Shown: positions 1 to 8,504 of the stretch, piece by piece
How the letters are laid out: the number at the start of each line of letters is the position of its first letter
Position numbering within the stretch: position 1 is the first letter of the stretch
IMG/VR virus record: IMGVR_UViG_3300044939_000025
Span: 1-22,660 of that record
Length of the DNA stretch: 22,660 nt
Reading direction: 5' to 3' (one strand)
Origin: a virus
Program-made: the position numbers and the translations under genes
Notes under the pieces: model-generated
What the model was told of the DNA's origin: nothing
The model's database searches: none
The model's input: only the letters and a program-made list of their open reading frames with translations

Positions 1-84
1 AGAGACGATGGTAAAGAAGTGTTGTGGGACTTAGCGAATCAAGACATCGTGGTGAATGCTTCTCAGTATAAGCGTAATATCTAG
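1..84 (+). CDS. 3' end of an upstream gene, product unknown
   Basis: Frame 1 is open from the first base of the window and stops at TAG (82-84), giving the last 27 residues of a protein that starts outside the window. The visible tail includes VLWDLANQDIVVN and ends in KRNI. There is no similarity I recognise and too little sequence for a call. It runs in the same direction as all downstream genes, so it is probably the previous gene of the same phage late cluster. The alternative is that this is chance open frame, since 28 codons is short. Confidence 0.5.
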   Translation, partial: RDDGKEVLWDLANQDIVVNASQYKRNI

Positions 85-194
85 TTGTGAGTTAAAGATG
101 TTCACGTATAGGACGATTAAACTGTTCACGCATTACTAAAATATTGTCATTGGCGTAATATTGTATACGAGTTTCATTCTACTGGAGAATTTGT
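85..194 (+). promoter_or_regulatory. 110-base intergenic leader, possible regulatory region
   Basis: This is the longest non-coding gap in the window. It holds a direct repeat, TGTTCACGTAT at 99-109 and TGTTCACGCAT at 123-133, whose copies start 24 bases apart. A second short repeat, GCGTAATAT, occurs at 72-80 and 153-161. The stretch 144-169 is AT-rich with TTGTCA and TATACG-like hexamers, but their spacing (14 bases) is poor for a sigma-70 promoter, so I do not assign one. The Shine-Dalgarno GGAGA of the next gene sits at 184-188. A promoter is plausible here because this is the only sizeable gap before a long operon; that is inference. Confidence 0.35.
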
Positions 195-503
195 ATGAAG
201 AAGATCGCCCTTGACGAGGCTGCAAAGAAGTATTGGAAGATGCTTTTCAAGGAACTTGGTTACGGCGAGGCGCTGGTTCGTGACATACCGCGTCGCATTA
301 AGGCAGCTTTGGTCGACAATAAGAAAGTTGCTGGCGTAGATGCATCTGCAGTTATAATCCCAGTTGCCCACGCAGTTAATGGCGAAAGTCGTGTGATTGA
401 GGGTATCTATTCGGACGGTTCTAGGTCGAAGCTGCTATTCAGAGCCGCCTTAGATTCTCGTGGCGATGTTACTGATATTCGTACTATAGCCATTAGAGGG
501 TAA
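195..503 (+). CDS. Small hypothetical phage protein (102 aa)
   Basis: The function is not recognised. The start ATG at 195 has a good Shine-Dalgarno, GGAGA, seven bases upstream-spaced at 184-188. The N-terminal third is basic and helix-prone (KKYWKMLFKELGYGEALVRD, then IPRRIKAAL), and the rest looks like short beta strands (DASAVIIPVAHAV, RVIEGIYSDG). There are no signal peptide, membrane segment or cysteines. It is the first gene after the 110-base leader, and its stop codon is one base from the start of the next gene, so the two are probably translationally coupled. Being next to small and large virion-type genes suggests a minor virion or assembly protein; this is inference from position only. 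Confidence 0.75.
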   Translation: MKKIALDEAAKKYWKMLFKELGYGEALVRDIPRRIKAALVDNKKVAGVDASAVIIPVAHAVNGESRVIEGIYSDGSRSKLLFRAALDSRGDVTDIRTIAIRG

Positions 504-504
504 T

Positions 505-783
505 ATGGTTAAGATTGTTAATCTTACTTCAAGTAACTGTTCAATAGATTCATTGTGTACAATTCTGGGCCCAGGTGAATCGTTAGAATTTATGTTGTCT
601 GAGCAAGAGATGATGCTTGCACACCCTGATATTGTAGAATTTATAAAGCGTGGCCATCTTGCGGTTGTGCCGTCTCAACAGTCTAACGATGCGCATGATA
701 GTGATAAGTCTGTAGACGACAAACTAGCTCCTGCTGACAATGGTGATGCATATAAGACAGATGGTCTTAGCGAAGAGGGATAA
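505..783 (+). CDS. Small beta-domain protein with acidic tail (92 aa)
   Basis: Residues 1-55 read as a compact beta domain: KIVNLTSSNCSI, then a LGPGES turn, then HPDIVEFIKRGHLAVV, a pattern in which a short helix is followed by a final strand ending in a Gly-hydrophobic step. Small phage head and tail proteins often have this layout (an N-terminal 'V-N-L' strand, a Gly-rich turn, and a terminal 'i..G.l.vv' strand). Residues 56-92 are a disordered, Asp/Ser-rich acidic tail. AGAGGG at 495-500 lies just before the ATG, and the start is one base after the previous stop. The protein at 8556-8765 has a similar layout and may be a distant paralogue. The exact role is unknown. Confidence 0.75.
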   Translation: MVKIVNLTSSNCSIDSLCTILGPGESLEFMLSEQEMMLAHPDIVEFIKRGHLAVVPSQQSNDAHDSDKSVDDKLAPADNGDAYKTDGLSEEG

Positions 784-786
784 ATT

Positions 787-3402
787 ATGCAAACACGTAA
801 GGCCCTTAGTTTGTTAGGCGTTACTAGATCAGAAGAGCAGTCGCCACTTGAAAGGCATGCATCTAGATATCTTCGGCAGTATGAGGAAACTAATCGTGCC
901 ATAGAAGAGAAGAAAGCACGTGTAAATGTACAGTTGCCATTTTATGACGCACTTAAGCGCAAGATTAACAAGGCATTGAGTGAACAGGCTAAGAATGAAG
1001 AATCTATGCCTGTTGTTGCAACTTTTGATTTGCATTCATCTATTGCAAAGTATGCGGAGCGTGCGCCTAAGGATCGTGGTATAAAGAATTTAAGTGCGCA
1101 TGTTCGCAAGTTGTGGGAGAAAGACCCGCTAGGCTCACTCAGCTATCGTGATGTCAATGGGCTTATTTCTACTTATAGAGACTTGTATCCTAAGTCAAAG
1201 GCTGCTGATTTAATACAAGCTGAGGTTATTAGGCTTGGGTATCATAAGTTGCCGGTAGCAAAACTGGCACGTATTGCAAGCCGTATTAATAGCCAGGAAG
1301 ATTATGATGCTGCCATGGAAGCAAATGGTTATAGTGGTGCACGGCCTGAGCAGGTGCGTGCAAGATCATTAGTGCGTGCACTTGTTGCAATGCGTACTGC
1401 GGCTGGCGATACATTGTCTGATAAGGTCAAGGATCCATTTAATAAGCCCGATGCCGAATCGTATGTGGGTGATAAATTATTGGAATTGTCTTCTGACGGT
1501 GGGTCAGACACTGATTCGTTTGATGCATTAAGCAAGCCAGAAAATGATATTGAGTTGCCACCTGAATTTAAAAGTGACAACACACGAGGCGAAAGTAGCC
1601 CGGAGGAAATGCTCAATGACGCTGCAGAGGCGATCCAATCAGTAGAGGAAGTTGCACTAGATGTTGCGCCTCCTGAAGCGAAAGATTTTATAGACCATGA
1701 GATGTCAGAGGGACATCATGCACATCCACCTGGGTCTGCTGGCTGGGGGGCAGAAGAAAAGATGGAGCCTGCCCATGCTGACAGTGATTCTATACCAGGT
1801 GATCCTAAGTGGATGCAGGAGGAATTGTCAGAGATAGAAGGCGAGCAGGCTGGCGACATTGATATGTTTGGCGGTACTGATGATATTATGTCATTTAATG
1901 CATCATTTAATCTCACTGCTTCATCAATTGAAGATGCATTGCTCAGTGGTAAAGAAGTTAAATTCGGGAAGATATCCATAAAGATTAATGATAAGGATGA
2001 GGTTGAGCTTTGGAATGGTGCTGATGGCGTAGCAACCAGCTTAATTCATCTTGATACAGCGATTGCTGATTTTATGAAGCTAGCAAGTGAATTTGAGCTG
2101 CAGGCCAAGGCACCTCCTGGCAAGGAGAAGCTAGTAAAAAAGTTGAAGAAACAATATCCAGGACATCCTGAGAAGGCATTTGCAGTTGCATGGTCAATAC
2201 ACAATAAAGAAAAGAAAAAGCGTGCATTTATAAGCAGGTTCGCGTTTGCTGTTACGGAGCTTGCAGATATACCATGCGCTGGCTGCGGCAATGTAGTTAC
2301 TTATAAGAAGGCCAGGTCTGCGAATGATGTATATAGGTGTGATTGTGGCCATACTGTACGTAATAGAGCCCGCGTTGCAGCGTCGCATGACGACATGTCT
2401 GATTTGCCGATCATTGAGGGTACGCCAATAGATGATGGAAACGACATATCTGATTTGCCGATAATTGAGGGTACGCCAATATATTATAAGGCTAAAATAG
2501 ACATTCTTTTCAATGGAAGGCCAGAAGTTGCATCTGCGCTATATGGAAAGATAATGTCTATAGCGTCACATGCCAAAGTAGATGTACATGGCAATAGGAT
2601 GACTGCAGTCGTTAACTACACAGATGAAAAAGACCTTGGTGACTTGGTCCATGCGCTAACAGAAGCAGGTGGTCGTAACATACTATATCATCAATTAGAT
2701 GATGGTAGTGGCTCAGATAGTCAACGTGTAGGCCAGCTGCTATCTGAAGCGGCCCCAGAAGGGCAGCAGATGGATAATGCGGTGATGTCTGGCGAAGGTT
2801 CACATGGCGGTGATGCACCATCTGTTCCTGCGGTGTCTAATTCTGAATTGATTCGTGCCGCGCTTACAAATTATCGTGCACAGGGCATGAATTTCCCAGA
2901 GGCTATGAAAGAATTTAATAAGGAGCATGGCGATCGTCTAAGTGGGTGGGGCCCTGAAGATGATGCAACCCTAATATCTGTTGCAAGGGAGTTATGGACT
3001 GGGGATATAATGTCAGCCCCGATGGAAGAGACAATGATGGAGCCTATACAAGCGACTAGTAAGAATGCACAGGCACGTATGAAGTTGCCAAAAGTTAGGA
3101 AGCCGTCGGATCATGTTAAGCCTCAAAGCCTAGGCAAGGACTCTGAAGGTGAAGATCTCCTGCCTTCTACAAAGGTGAATAAGAATCACAAGCCAAGTGG
3201 TAAGATGTCTGACACTGATCTAGGTAAGGATTCTGAAGGTGCTGATCTGTTACCGGACCCTGGGAAGCCTAAGCAGCGACATATGCCACAGGATCAGCGT
3301 GGTGTTAAGCTGCCTGACACTGACTTAGGTAGCGACACAGAAAAGAATGACCCATTCAAAGTTCCATCACTTGGGTCTAGCCCATCAGTTTCTAGTAAAT
3401 AA
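787..3402 (+). CDS. Large mosaic virion-associated protein with zinc cluster and repeats (871 aa)
   Basis: Not a family I can name. Start ATG at 787 follows AAGAGGGA at 773-780. The layout is: a helical, basic N-terminal region (about 1-230); an acidic low-complexity region (about 235-370); a small strand-rich segment around 385-420; residues about 440-476 with a short motif, KAPPGKEKLVKKLKKQYPG then KAFAVAWSIHNK, of a kind that recurs in otherwise unrelated phage structural proteins; a four-cysteine cluster C497-x2-C500-x17-C518-x-C520, likely zinc-binding; a tandem 17-residue-period duplication (536-565); a predicted alpha/beta segment (about 567-615); a helical segment near 686-740; and a disordered tail with three LGKDSEG-type repeats. 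No signal peptide or membrane segment is seen. Size, charge and position upstream of terminase fit an internal head or scaffold-like component, but this is inference. Confidence 0.8.
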   Translation: MQTRKALSLLGVTRSEEQSPLERHASRYLRQYEETNRAIEEKKARVNVQLPFYDALKRKINKALSEQAKNEESMPVVATFDLHSSIAKYAERAPKDRGIKNLSAHVRKLWEKDPLGSLSYRDVNGLISTYRDLYPKSKAADLIQAEVIRLGYHKLPVAKLARIASRINSQEDYDAAMEANGYSGARPEQVRARSLVRALVAMRTAAGDTLSDKVKDPFNKPDAESYVGDKLLELSSDGGSDTDSFDALSKPENDIELPPEFKSDNTRGESSPEEMLNDAAEAIQSVEEVALDVAPPEAKDFIDHEMSEGHHAHPPGSAGWGAEEKMEPAHADSDSIPGDPKWMQEELSEIEGEQAGDIDMFGGTDDIMSFNASFNLTASSIEDALLSGKEVKFGKISIKINDKDEVELWNGADGVATSLIHLDTAIADFMKLASEFELQAKAPPGKEKLVKKLKKQYPGHPEKAFAVAWSIHNKEKKKRAFISRFAFAVTELADIPCAGCGNVVTYKKARSANDVYRCDCGHTVRNRARVAASHDDMSDLPIIEGTPIDDGNDISDLPIIEGTPIYYKAKIDILFNGRPEVASALYGKIMSIASHAKVDVHGNRMTAVVNYTDEKDLGDLVHALTEAGGRNILYHQLDDGSGSDSQRVGQLLSEAAPEGQQMDNAVMSGEGSHGGDAPSVPAVSNSELIRAALTNYRAQGMNFPEAMKEFNKEHGDRLSGWGPEDDATLISVARELWTGDIMSAPMEETMMEPIQATSKNAQARMKLPKVRKPSDHVKPQSLGKDSEGEDLLPSTKVNKNHKPSGKMSDTDLGKDSEGADLLPDPGKPKQRHMPQDQRGVKLPDTDLGSDTEKNDPFKVPSLGSSPSVSSK
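2392..2481 (+). repeat. Tandem in-frame duplication, 39-base copies with 51-base period
   Basis: Copy 1 is at 2392-2430 and copy 2 at 2443-2481; the two differ at two positions by eye. Each encodes D(M/I)SDLPIIEGTPI, separated by a four-residue spacer DDGN. It lies directly after the four-cysteine cluster of the 871-residue protein. Near-identity at the DNA level suggests either recent duplication or selection to keep two copies of a short linear motif. Confidence 0.85.
3130..3357 (+). repeat. Three spaced acidic peptide repeats (LGKDSEG-type)
   Basis: At the C-terminus of the 871-residue protein the peptide LGKDSEGEDLLP (3130-3165) is repeated as LGKDSEGADLLP (3220-3255) and in degenerate form LGSDTEKNDPF (3325-3357). 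The copies start 30 and 35 residues apart, joined by Lys/Pro-rich linkers. Synonymous differences between copies (for example GAC TCT versus GAT TCT) show that the peptide is conserved more than the DNA, pointing to a functional short motif such as a docking or processing site. Confidence 0.75.
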
Positions 3403-3405
3403 TAT

Positions 3406-3419
3406 GTTGCCACAGCAAC
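3406..3419 (+). other. Small hairpin abutting the ribosome binding site of the 1691-residue gene
   Basis: GTTGC (3406-3410), a CACA loop, and GCAAC (3415-3419) form a 5-bp stem in the 26-base gap before the ATG at 3429. The Shine-Dalgarno GAGG (3420-3423) begins at the base after the stem, so the structure could present or partly mask it. There is no T-tract, so it is not a Rho-independent terminator. A 5-bp stem may be chance. Confidence 0.35.
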
Positions 3420-3428
3420 GAGGTTCAG

Positions 3429-6400
3429 ATGGAGTTATCAGATAACAAGTTTATAACAAATGTTGGTGTTTGTACACGTTGTGGTGTATTTGTAGATGGT
3501 AATGCAACAACATGTAATGCATGTGCAATACGTGTAAATCGTGCGCTTATCGCAGCAGCGCTGGATAAACGCGATTATACTGCTGTACTTAATTTAATAG
3601 CAGAGGTTGGTGGGCCTGATATGGCCTTGCATGATGATAATAATAAAAATGTACAGCAGACAGCTTGGGATGAGCCACGTGTACGGCAACGTGTTCAAGA
3701 GCTAAGGGCTGGCGGTAATAGTGATGCTGATATACTAGTCGGCTTAGTTGAAGAAGGAGCGTTGGGTAAAGAACAGCCTACTGTTGAAAAGATAGACCAT
3801 CTTAATAATATAATTAAGCAATCGCGTACAGAGAGTGAAACCACATACGCGCCATTGTCTAAGCCAGAGATTGAGGGCAGCGGTGTTGTGCAACAGCCGC
3901 TACGTAGGAAGCGCTATATTAACAAAAAGAAGAAGGCGCAGATGCAGCCTGCCATGGCTGATATGCCGCAGCAGGGAATGCCAATGCCTGGCCAAGAGCA
4001 TGGCGTGGCTGCACCACAGGAGTCTCTAAACACAGAGCAAGTTGCGCCAGACGCAGCTAACGATAGGCCAACAATATCAGAATCTCTAGCAGAGTTAGAG
4101 AATTCATTGTCAACCATCCAGAAAGCGGTATCTGATATTAAGAGTGGTATAGGCGCAGGAGAGACTACAATAGATGGTATACCTGTAGAGCCTGCGTCTG
4201 ACGAGTCTGGTCCGATACCGTCTACTATGACTCCTGGCTCAGTTGGTACTGTACCTGAATTAACTACGTCAAAAGTGGCGGCTGGTCCAGACGATGACGA
4301 AGATGTCATTGATGATGATGATATACTGTCTGATGATGATATTGTAGACCCAAGCGATTTTGATGATTTCGAAGATGAAGACGTAGAAGACAAGTATAAG
4401 AATGTTGACTGGCGTTCTCTGCAGAGGCTTGAACTTCAGCGTGCTGAAGACAGGAAGAAGCGGCAAAAACTAACGTCACCAGACGATGATGATAGTGGTG
4501 ATGTGCTACCTGGTGTGCGTGATCCGTTTAATATTAATAAGAGGATTGTAGATATAGATAGGGGTCACAAGCCACGTACATTTGTGATGAAGGATACACC
4601 AGGTGCTAAGCAGCATAAGCCGAAGCCACCTGGAATGGGCGGTTGGCTAGACTTGGAAACGGGTGAATGGGTGCCGCATGAGAAAGCTGAAGAGGAGCTT
4701 TCGCTTGGTGAAAGAAGTCTACAGGAGATGTTTAAGGGCGACAAATCTAAGGTTGACGAGTGGGTTGCAAAGTCGCTCGAAGCACAAAATCGCATAAATG
4801 AGGCGATTGAAAGGCTACGTGAGGAGCTTGCAGATGAGGCTGTTAGGCTCCTAGGATTAGGTTTGCCATATTCACAAGTAGAGAAATCTATAAACAGGAA
4901 AATTGTTGAATATAATAAGAAATATTTTGAGTTGATGAGCGACCAGGATAAGGAGTTGCTCAATATAAATAATCCAAAATTCATATACAGAATGTCAGTG
5001 CCTCGTATACAAGAGGCTATGCGTGCTAGGGAAGAAGTTAGGGAAGCACATAGGAAACACCAGCTTGCTAAAATGCTACACGATATACGTCGTGAGCAGT
5101 ATTACACGTATTTGGAGAAGACAAAGGGTCCAGCAGAGGCTGAAAGAGCTCGTAAGATGTATGAGTCTCGTGGCAAGCACGAGCTTACTGATAGGGACCT
5201 CGAGTTTATAGATAGGTATTATAAAGAATATAATAATGATGAGCTGGTCAAGCGATCAATCTTAGATGCTCTTCGTAATGAATACATGCTGAAGCTAGAT
5301 AATCCCGATGATGTCGCTAGGTTCAGCAAGCTTCCAAATAGCCAGTTACCTAAGGAGATAATAGACGAGTATAATACCCTTGTAAAGGGTAAGAATGTAA
5401 GGGAATTAGAAGAAGTGTTGCGTGGCCTTGTCAGTGAGTTAGGCGAGGCGCGAGCTGAGGCTAGGAAGAAGAGAAATATTGAACGTAGTACTGTAAAGAG
5501 TGTTGATGTACCTGCTGGATCAGAGTATGAAAATGATCCAGTTATGTCTAAGATAGTTGAGAATCTGCGCACAATTAGATTTAATAAGAATATAACGCCA
5601 GAAGAGGCAGCAGAATTAGTTACCCCAACAAACTGGAGTGACGAGGATAAGAAGATAGTACTTGACTTAGCCAGAAAGATAGTGCGTCGTGACACCGGTG
5701 GTGTTACGGATGAATCGTCTGGCAGAGATGAAAGCGGCGGGGGTAAAGGTGGCGCATCTGGGCCATATGAGGCTTTGTTAGAGGATAAGTATAGTATAAT
5801 AGATTCACAAGATATTAGTGAAGCCGAGAAGAGGTGGCGTAAGCGTGAGCTAAGTAAGAAGCTAAGGCAGTTGCCACCGTGGGTGGTTAATGAGCTAGTA
5901 GATAAGAAGGTAGTACGTAGTGGCGACCCGGTCTATATTGTTTATGAGAGGGTGCCAGATGAGAATGATAATTTAGTTGAAGTTGATGTTGGTGAAGTCA
6001 GCACTGACGAGTCTGGTAACCCAGTTATAAATGCGTATAACGCCAAAGATCAAGATAGACTAGATTCAAGGTATAATGTTGTAATAGGAGCTAACGGCAA
6101 GCCTGAGATACGGCCTAAGTCAAGTGATGCTGTAGATAGTAGCGGGAAGCCATATGCAGGTATTAGAGCTGTACATAATACACGAGAGGTTTATGTACCT
6201 AAGCCCATTTACAAGCCAAGTGTATGGAAGTCACTGAATCCGTTTGCTAGAGAAGAGTATATTAAAGTGTTTGGCACGCCGGGTTCTGCCATTGATGATG
6301 AAGCGTTTATACCACCTGCAGCAGATAGGCCATCACCACAGGGCGGAGAGGGTGCACCTGGCGGACAGACAGCCGTGCCACAGGCACAGCTACCTGAATC

Positions 6401-8504
6401 ACAAACAGGTGCTCCGTCACCTGGAGTTAAAAAGCCTACTGAGATAGATTTGTATACTCAACCAGTGCCGGATTTTTGGACTGAGAAACCAAATATAGGG
6501 CCGGTCATTATAAATAAGTCTGTATTAGATAAACTCACTCAAGACATTATTAATGAAACATACGGTAGTAAATTTAAGGGGCTATCTGTTTTCGATGAGA
6601 ACGCTGCCCGTGAGCTTGCAGAGCGTAGATTGAGGTTAATAGAGAGGCTGAGGAATGATGAGCGTGCAAAGGAGCGTCAAGAATATATAGATAAAATTTA
6701 TAATGAAAAGTCTAAGATACAGAGCCAAATGGATAGGCTTATTGCTAAAGGTCGTCAAAAGTCTGACGAATATGTTAGGCTATGGAACAAAATGCAGACG
6801 CTTGATTCTAAGTTGAATTATATCGAGGATCGTGATAGGCGTCAGTTAGTAATTAATAATGTAAAGGATGAGATTGAGAAGCTTAATGAATTTATTAATA
6901 GTATAGAATCACGTGCGGATAAAGGGTTAACCCGTGGTGACGAGCGTGCACTTGAAAATGCATATACGATTTTAGAAGATAGAAAGAAATACCTTGATAA
7001 ATTGCGGCTCAACAGCTCAGCAAACCCATCATGGTATGACAAGTTGTTGACTGGTATGGCCATGTGGGAGCATAGGGCTGTAACTGATCCTGCGTTCGCA
7101 AATGACAAAGAGAAGATGCACGAGAGCCTGGCGCGTACTGTAGGGCCAGTATTGGCTGAGGAAGTACAGATACCACCGCCGCAGTTCTTTGTTAGGGGGC
7201 CAGAGTCAGATAAGTATAGGCATTTGTACACTATAGGATATGAAGGGCCAGGTGATGCGCTTGATAGAAAGATTGTAATGCAGGAACTTGGCCTTGATGA
7301 AATAATAGATGAGAATTCTGACTCACCAGAGAGAAGAAAATCAATAGTAAAAGATCCGTATGCATCAATTGCTCTAAGGCTTATAAGAGGTAAGGCGCCG
7401 CTTAGCGAGCGTGCCAAAGAGATATTTTATAAGGACAAGGTGCGCTTACTCGATATATTGCCAGCAGATATAGTGGGCATGATAGAGCGTGCAGGTGGCC
7501 CATACCACATTAAGGATGCGATGCCATATGAAGAATTACTACACTGGGCACGTATACTTGAAGAGTTCGCGAGGCGTGCTAAGGCTGGATATCGTAAGGT
7601 TATGAACTTAGAGAGGGCTAAGCGTAATGAGGGTGTAGGTAAGTTTGTGAGGCTACCGCGTGAACCGAAGCCCCAGTGGGGTGTTGCACCACCTAAGGAT
7701 AATAGGAAACTACCTGTTAATATTGGCGACCCTGTATTGCAGAAGAATATTTCTAAACCATTACGGCCATTTGGCCCTTCTATTAGGAAAAAGAAGGGGT
7801 CTACGATTGATAAGTTCGCCAAGCTTGCCGATATAATCAGCTCAGTAGAGGGTATGACTGGGCGCACCATAGATGTTGCTAGTGTGACAGATTTTATGAT
7901 GACTGACCACAACAGGGATTATGAAACCCCATTGTATAATAAGATATTGCTTGCGTCAAATGACGATAAAGTATTCAAGATGGTATCAGCTGCAGTTGTT
8001 GACTACATATCGTCCTCAAACATGCCGCTTACACCAGAAAATAAGCCTATGATATATGTTGCAGCAGTCAAGCGATCAAAGCGGCTGGTTGATTACATTA
8101 ATAAGGTCGCACAGGCATTAAAGATGCCAAAGATAAATTCTGGCGGCGATGATGCAGTAAAGTTGGATAAGATGGATGATGTTGCGGCCAATGATGAATT
8201 TATGCTGGCACGTCCTAGTCACTTACCAATGGAAGTCACTGGCATGGAGCTACATGGTAAGCTTACTAAGTTGACTATTGCTTGGGATACTGACCATGAT
8301 GCTGCTAAGATGATGAATGACAATGCCTTAAAGCATGCAATTAAGTCGTTCGTTAAGGGGCTAGAAAGTACTAAAGAATTCAAGGATCTAGGTTTTCTCG
8401 GGTCAATTGAATTCGACGAGTTCGACCCGGAAGCAGGTGTAGCAGTAGTCTATTTCAATACTGCCAAGGGCGCTGACGCGCTACCTAGGGTGTTGTTGAA
8501 TTAG
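3429..8504 (+). CDS. Giant zinc-ribbon, coiled-coil virion-type protein (1691 aa)
   Basis: This is the largest gene of the window and not a family I recognise. Start ATG at 3429 has GAGG at 3420-3423. A zinc ribbon at the extreme N-terminus uses C15-x2-C18-x10-C29-x2-C32. Then come a helical segment, a basic patch near residue 160 (RRKRYINKKKK), Met/Pro/Gln-rich linkers, and an Asp-rich tract at about 287-322 (runs such as DDDDILSDDDIVDP). Long Lys/Glu-rich helical stretches (about 417-685 and 1057-1190) look like coiled coils. A Pro/Gly/Gln linker lies near 957-1000. The C-terminal 200 residues look folded and mixed alpha/beta. No membrane segments or signal peptide are seen. Its position before terminase, the charge pattern and the size suggest an internal head or ejected protein. 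A tape measure is less likely because there are no hydrophobic segments and the gene is not in a tail context. Confidence 0.8.
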   Translation: MELSDNKFITNVGVCTRCGVFVDGNATTCNACAIRVNRALIAAALDKRDYTAVLNLIAEVGGPDMALHDDNNKNVQQTAWDEPRVRQRVQELRAGGNSDADILVGLVEEGALGKEQPTVEKIDHLNNIIKQSRTESETTYAPLSKPEIEGSGVVQQPLRRKRYINKKKKAQMQPAMADMPQQGMPMPGQEHGVAAPQESLNTEQVAPDAANDRPTISESLAELENSLSTIQKAVSDIKSGIGAGETTIDGIPVEPASDESGPIPSTMTPGSVGTVPELTTSKVAAGPDDDEDVIDDDDILSDDDIVDPSDFDDFEDEDVEDKYKNVDWRSLQRLELQRAEDRKKRQKLTSPDDDDSGDVLPGVRDPFNINKRIVDIDRGHKPRTFVMKDTPGAKQHKPKPPGMGGWLDLETGEWVPHEKAEEELSLGERSLQEMFKGDKSKVDEWVAKSLEAQNRINEAIERLREELADEAVRLLGLGLPYSQVEKSINRKIVEYNKKYFELMSDQDKELLNINNPKFIYRMSVPRIQEAMRAREEVREAHRKHQLAKMLHDIRREQYYTYLEKTKGPAEAERARKMYESRGKHELTDRDLEFIDRYYKEYNNDELVKRSILDALRNEYMLKLDNPDDVARFSKLPNSQLPKEIIDEYNTLVKGKNVRELEEVLRGLVSELGEARAEARKKRNIERSTVKSVDVPAGSEYENDPVMSKIVENLRTIRFNKNITPEEAAELVTPTNWSDEDKKIVLDLARKIVRRDTGGVTDESSGRDESGGGKGGASGPYEALLEDKYSIIDSQDISEAEKRWRKRELSKKLRQLPPWVVNELVDKKVVRSGDPVYIVYERVPDENDNLVEVDVGEVSTDESGNPVINAYNAKDQDRLDSRYNVVIGANGKPEIRPKSSDAVDSSGKPYAGIRAVHNTREVYVPKPIYKPSVWKSLNPFAREEYIKVFGTPGSAIDDEAFIPPAADRPSPQGGEGAPGGQTAVPQAQLPESQTGAPSPGVKKPTEIDLYTQPVPDFWTEKPNIGPVIINKSVLDKLTQDIINETYGSKFKGLSVFDENAARELAERRLRLIERLRNDERAKERQEYIDKIYNEKSKIQSQMDRLIAKGRQKSDEYVRLWNKMQTLDSKLNYIEDRDRRQLVINNVKDEIEKLNEFINSIESRADKGLTRGDERALENAYTILEDRKKYLDKLRLNSSANPSWYDKLLTGMAMWEHRAVTDPAFANDKEKMHESLARTVGPVLAEEVQIPPPQFFVRGPESDKYRHLYTIGYEGPGDALDRKIVMQELGLDEIIDENSDSPERRKSIVKDPYASIALRLIRGKAPLSERAKEIFYKDKVRLLDILPADIVGMIERAGGPYHIKDAMPYEELLHWARILEEFARRAKAGYRKVMNLERAKRNEGVGKFVRLPREPKPQWGVAPPKDNRKLPVNIGDPVLQKNISKPLRPFGPSIRKKKGSTIDKFAKLADIISSVEGMTGRTIDVASVTDFMMTDHNRDYETPLYNKILLASNDDKVFKMVSAAVVDYISSSNMPLTPENKPMIYVAAVKRSKRLVDYINKVAQALKMPKINSGGDDAVKLDKMDDVAANDEFMLARPSHLPMEVTGMELHGKLTKLTIAWDTDHDAAKMMNDNALKHAIKSFVKGLESTKEFKDLGFLGSIEFDEFDPEAGVAVVYFNTAKGADALPRVLLN

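Noticed and set aside
3429-8504. Tape measure protein
   Set aside because: Long and coiled-coil-rich, but there are no hydrophobic segments, there is an N-terminal zinc ribbon, and it lies before terminase rather than in a tail cluster.
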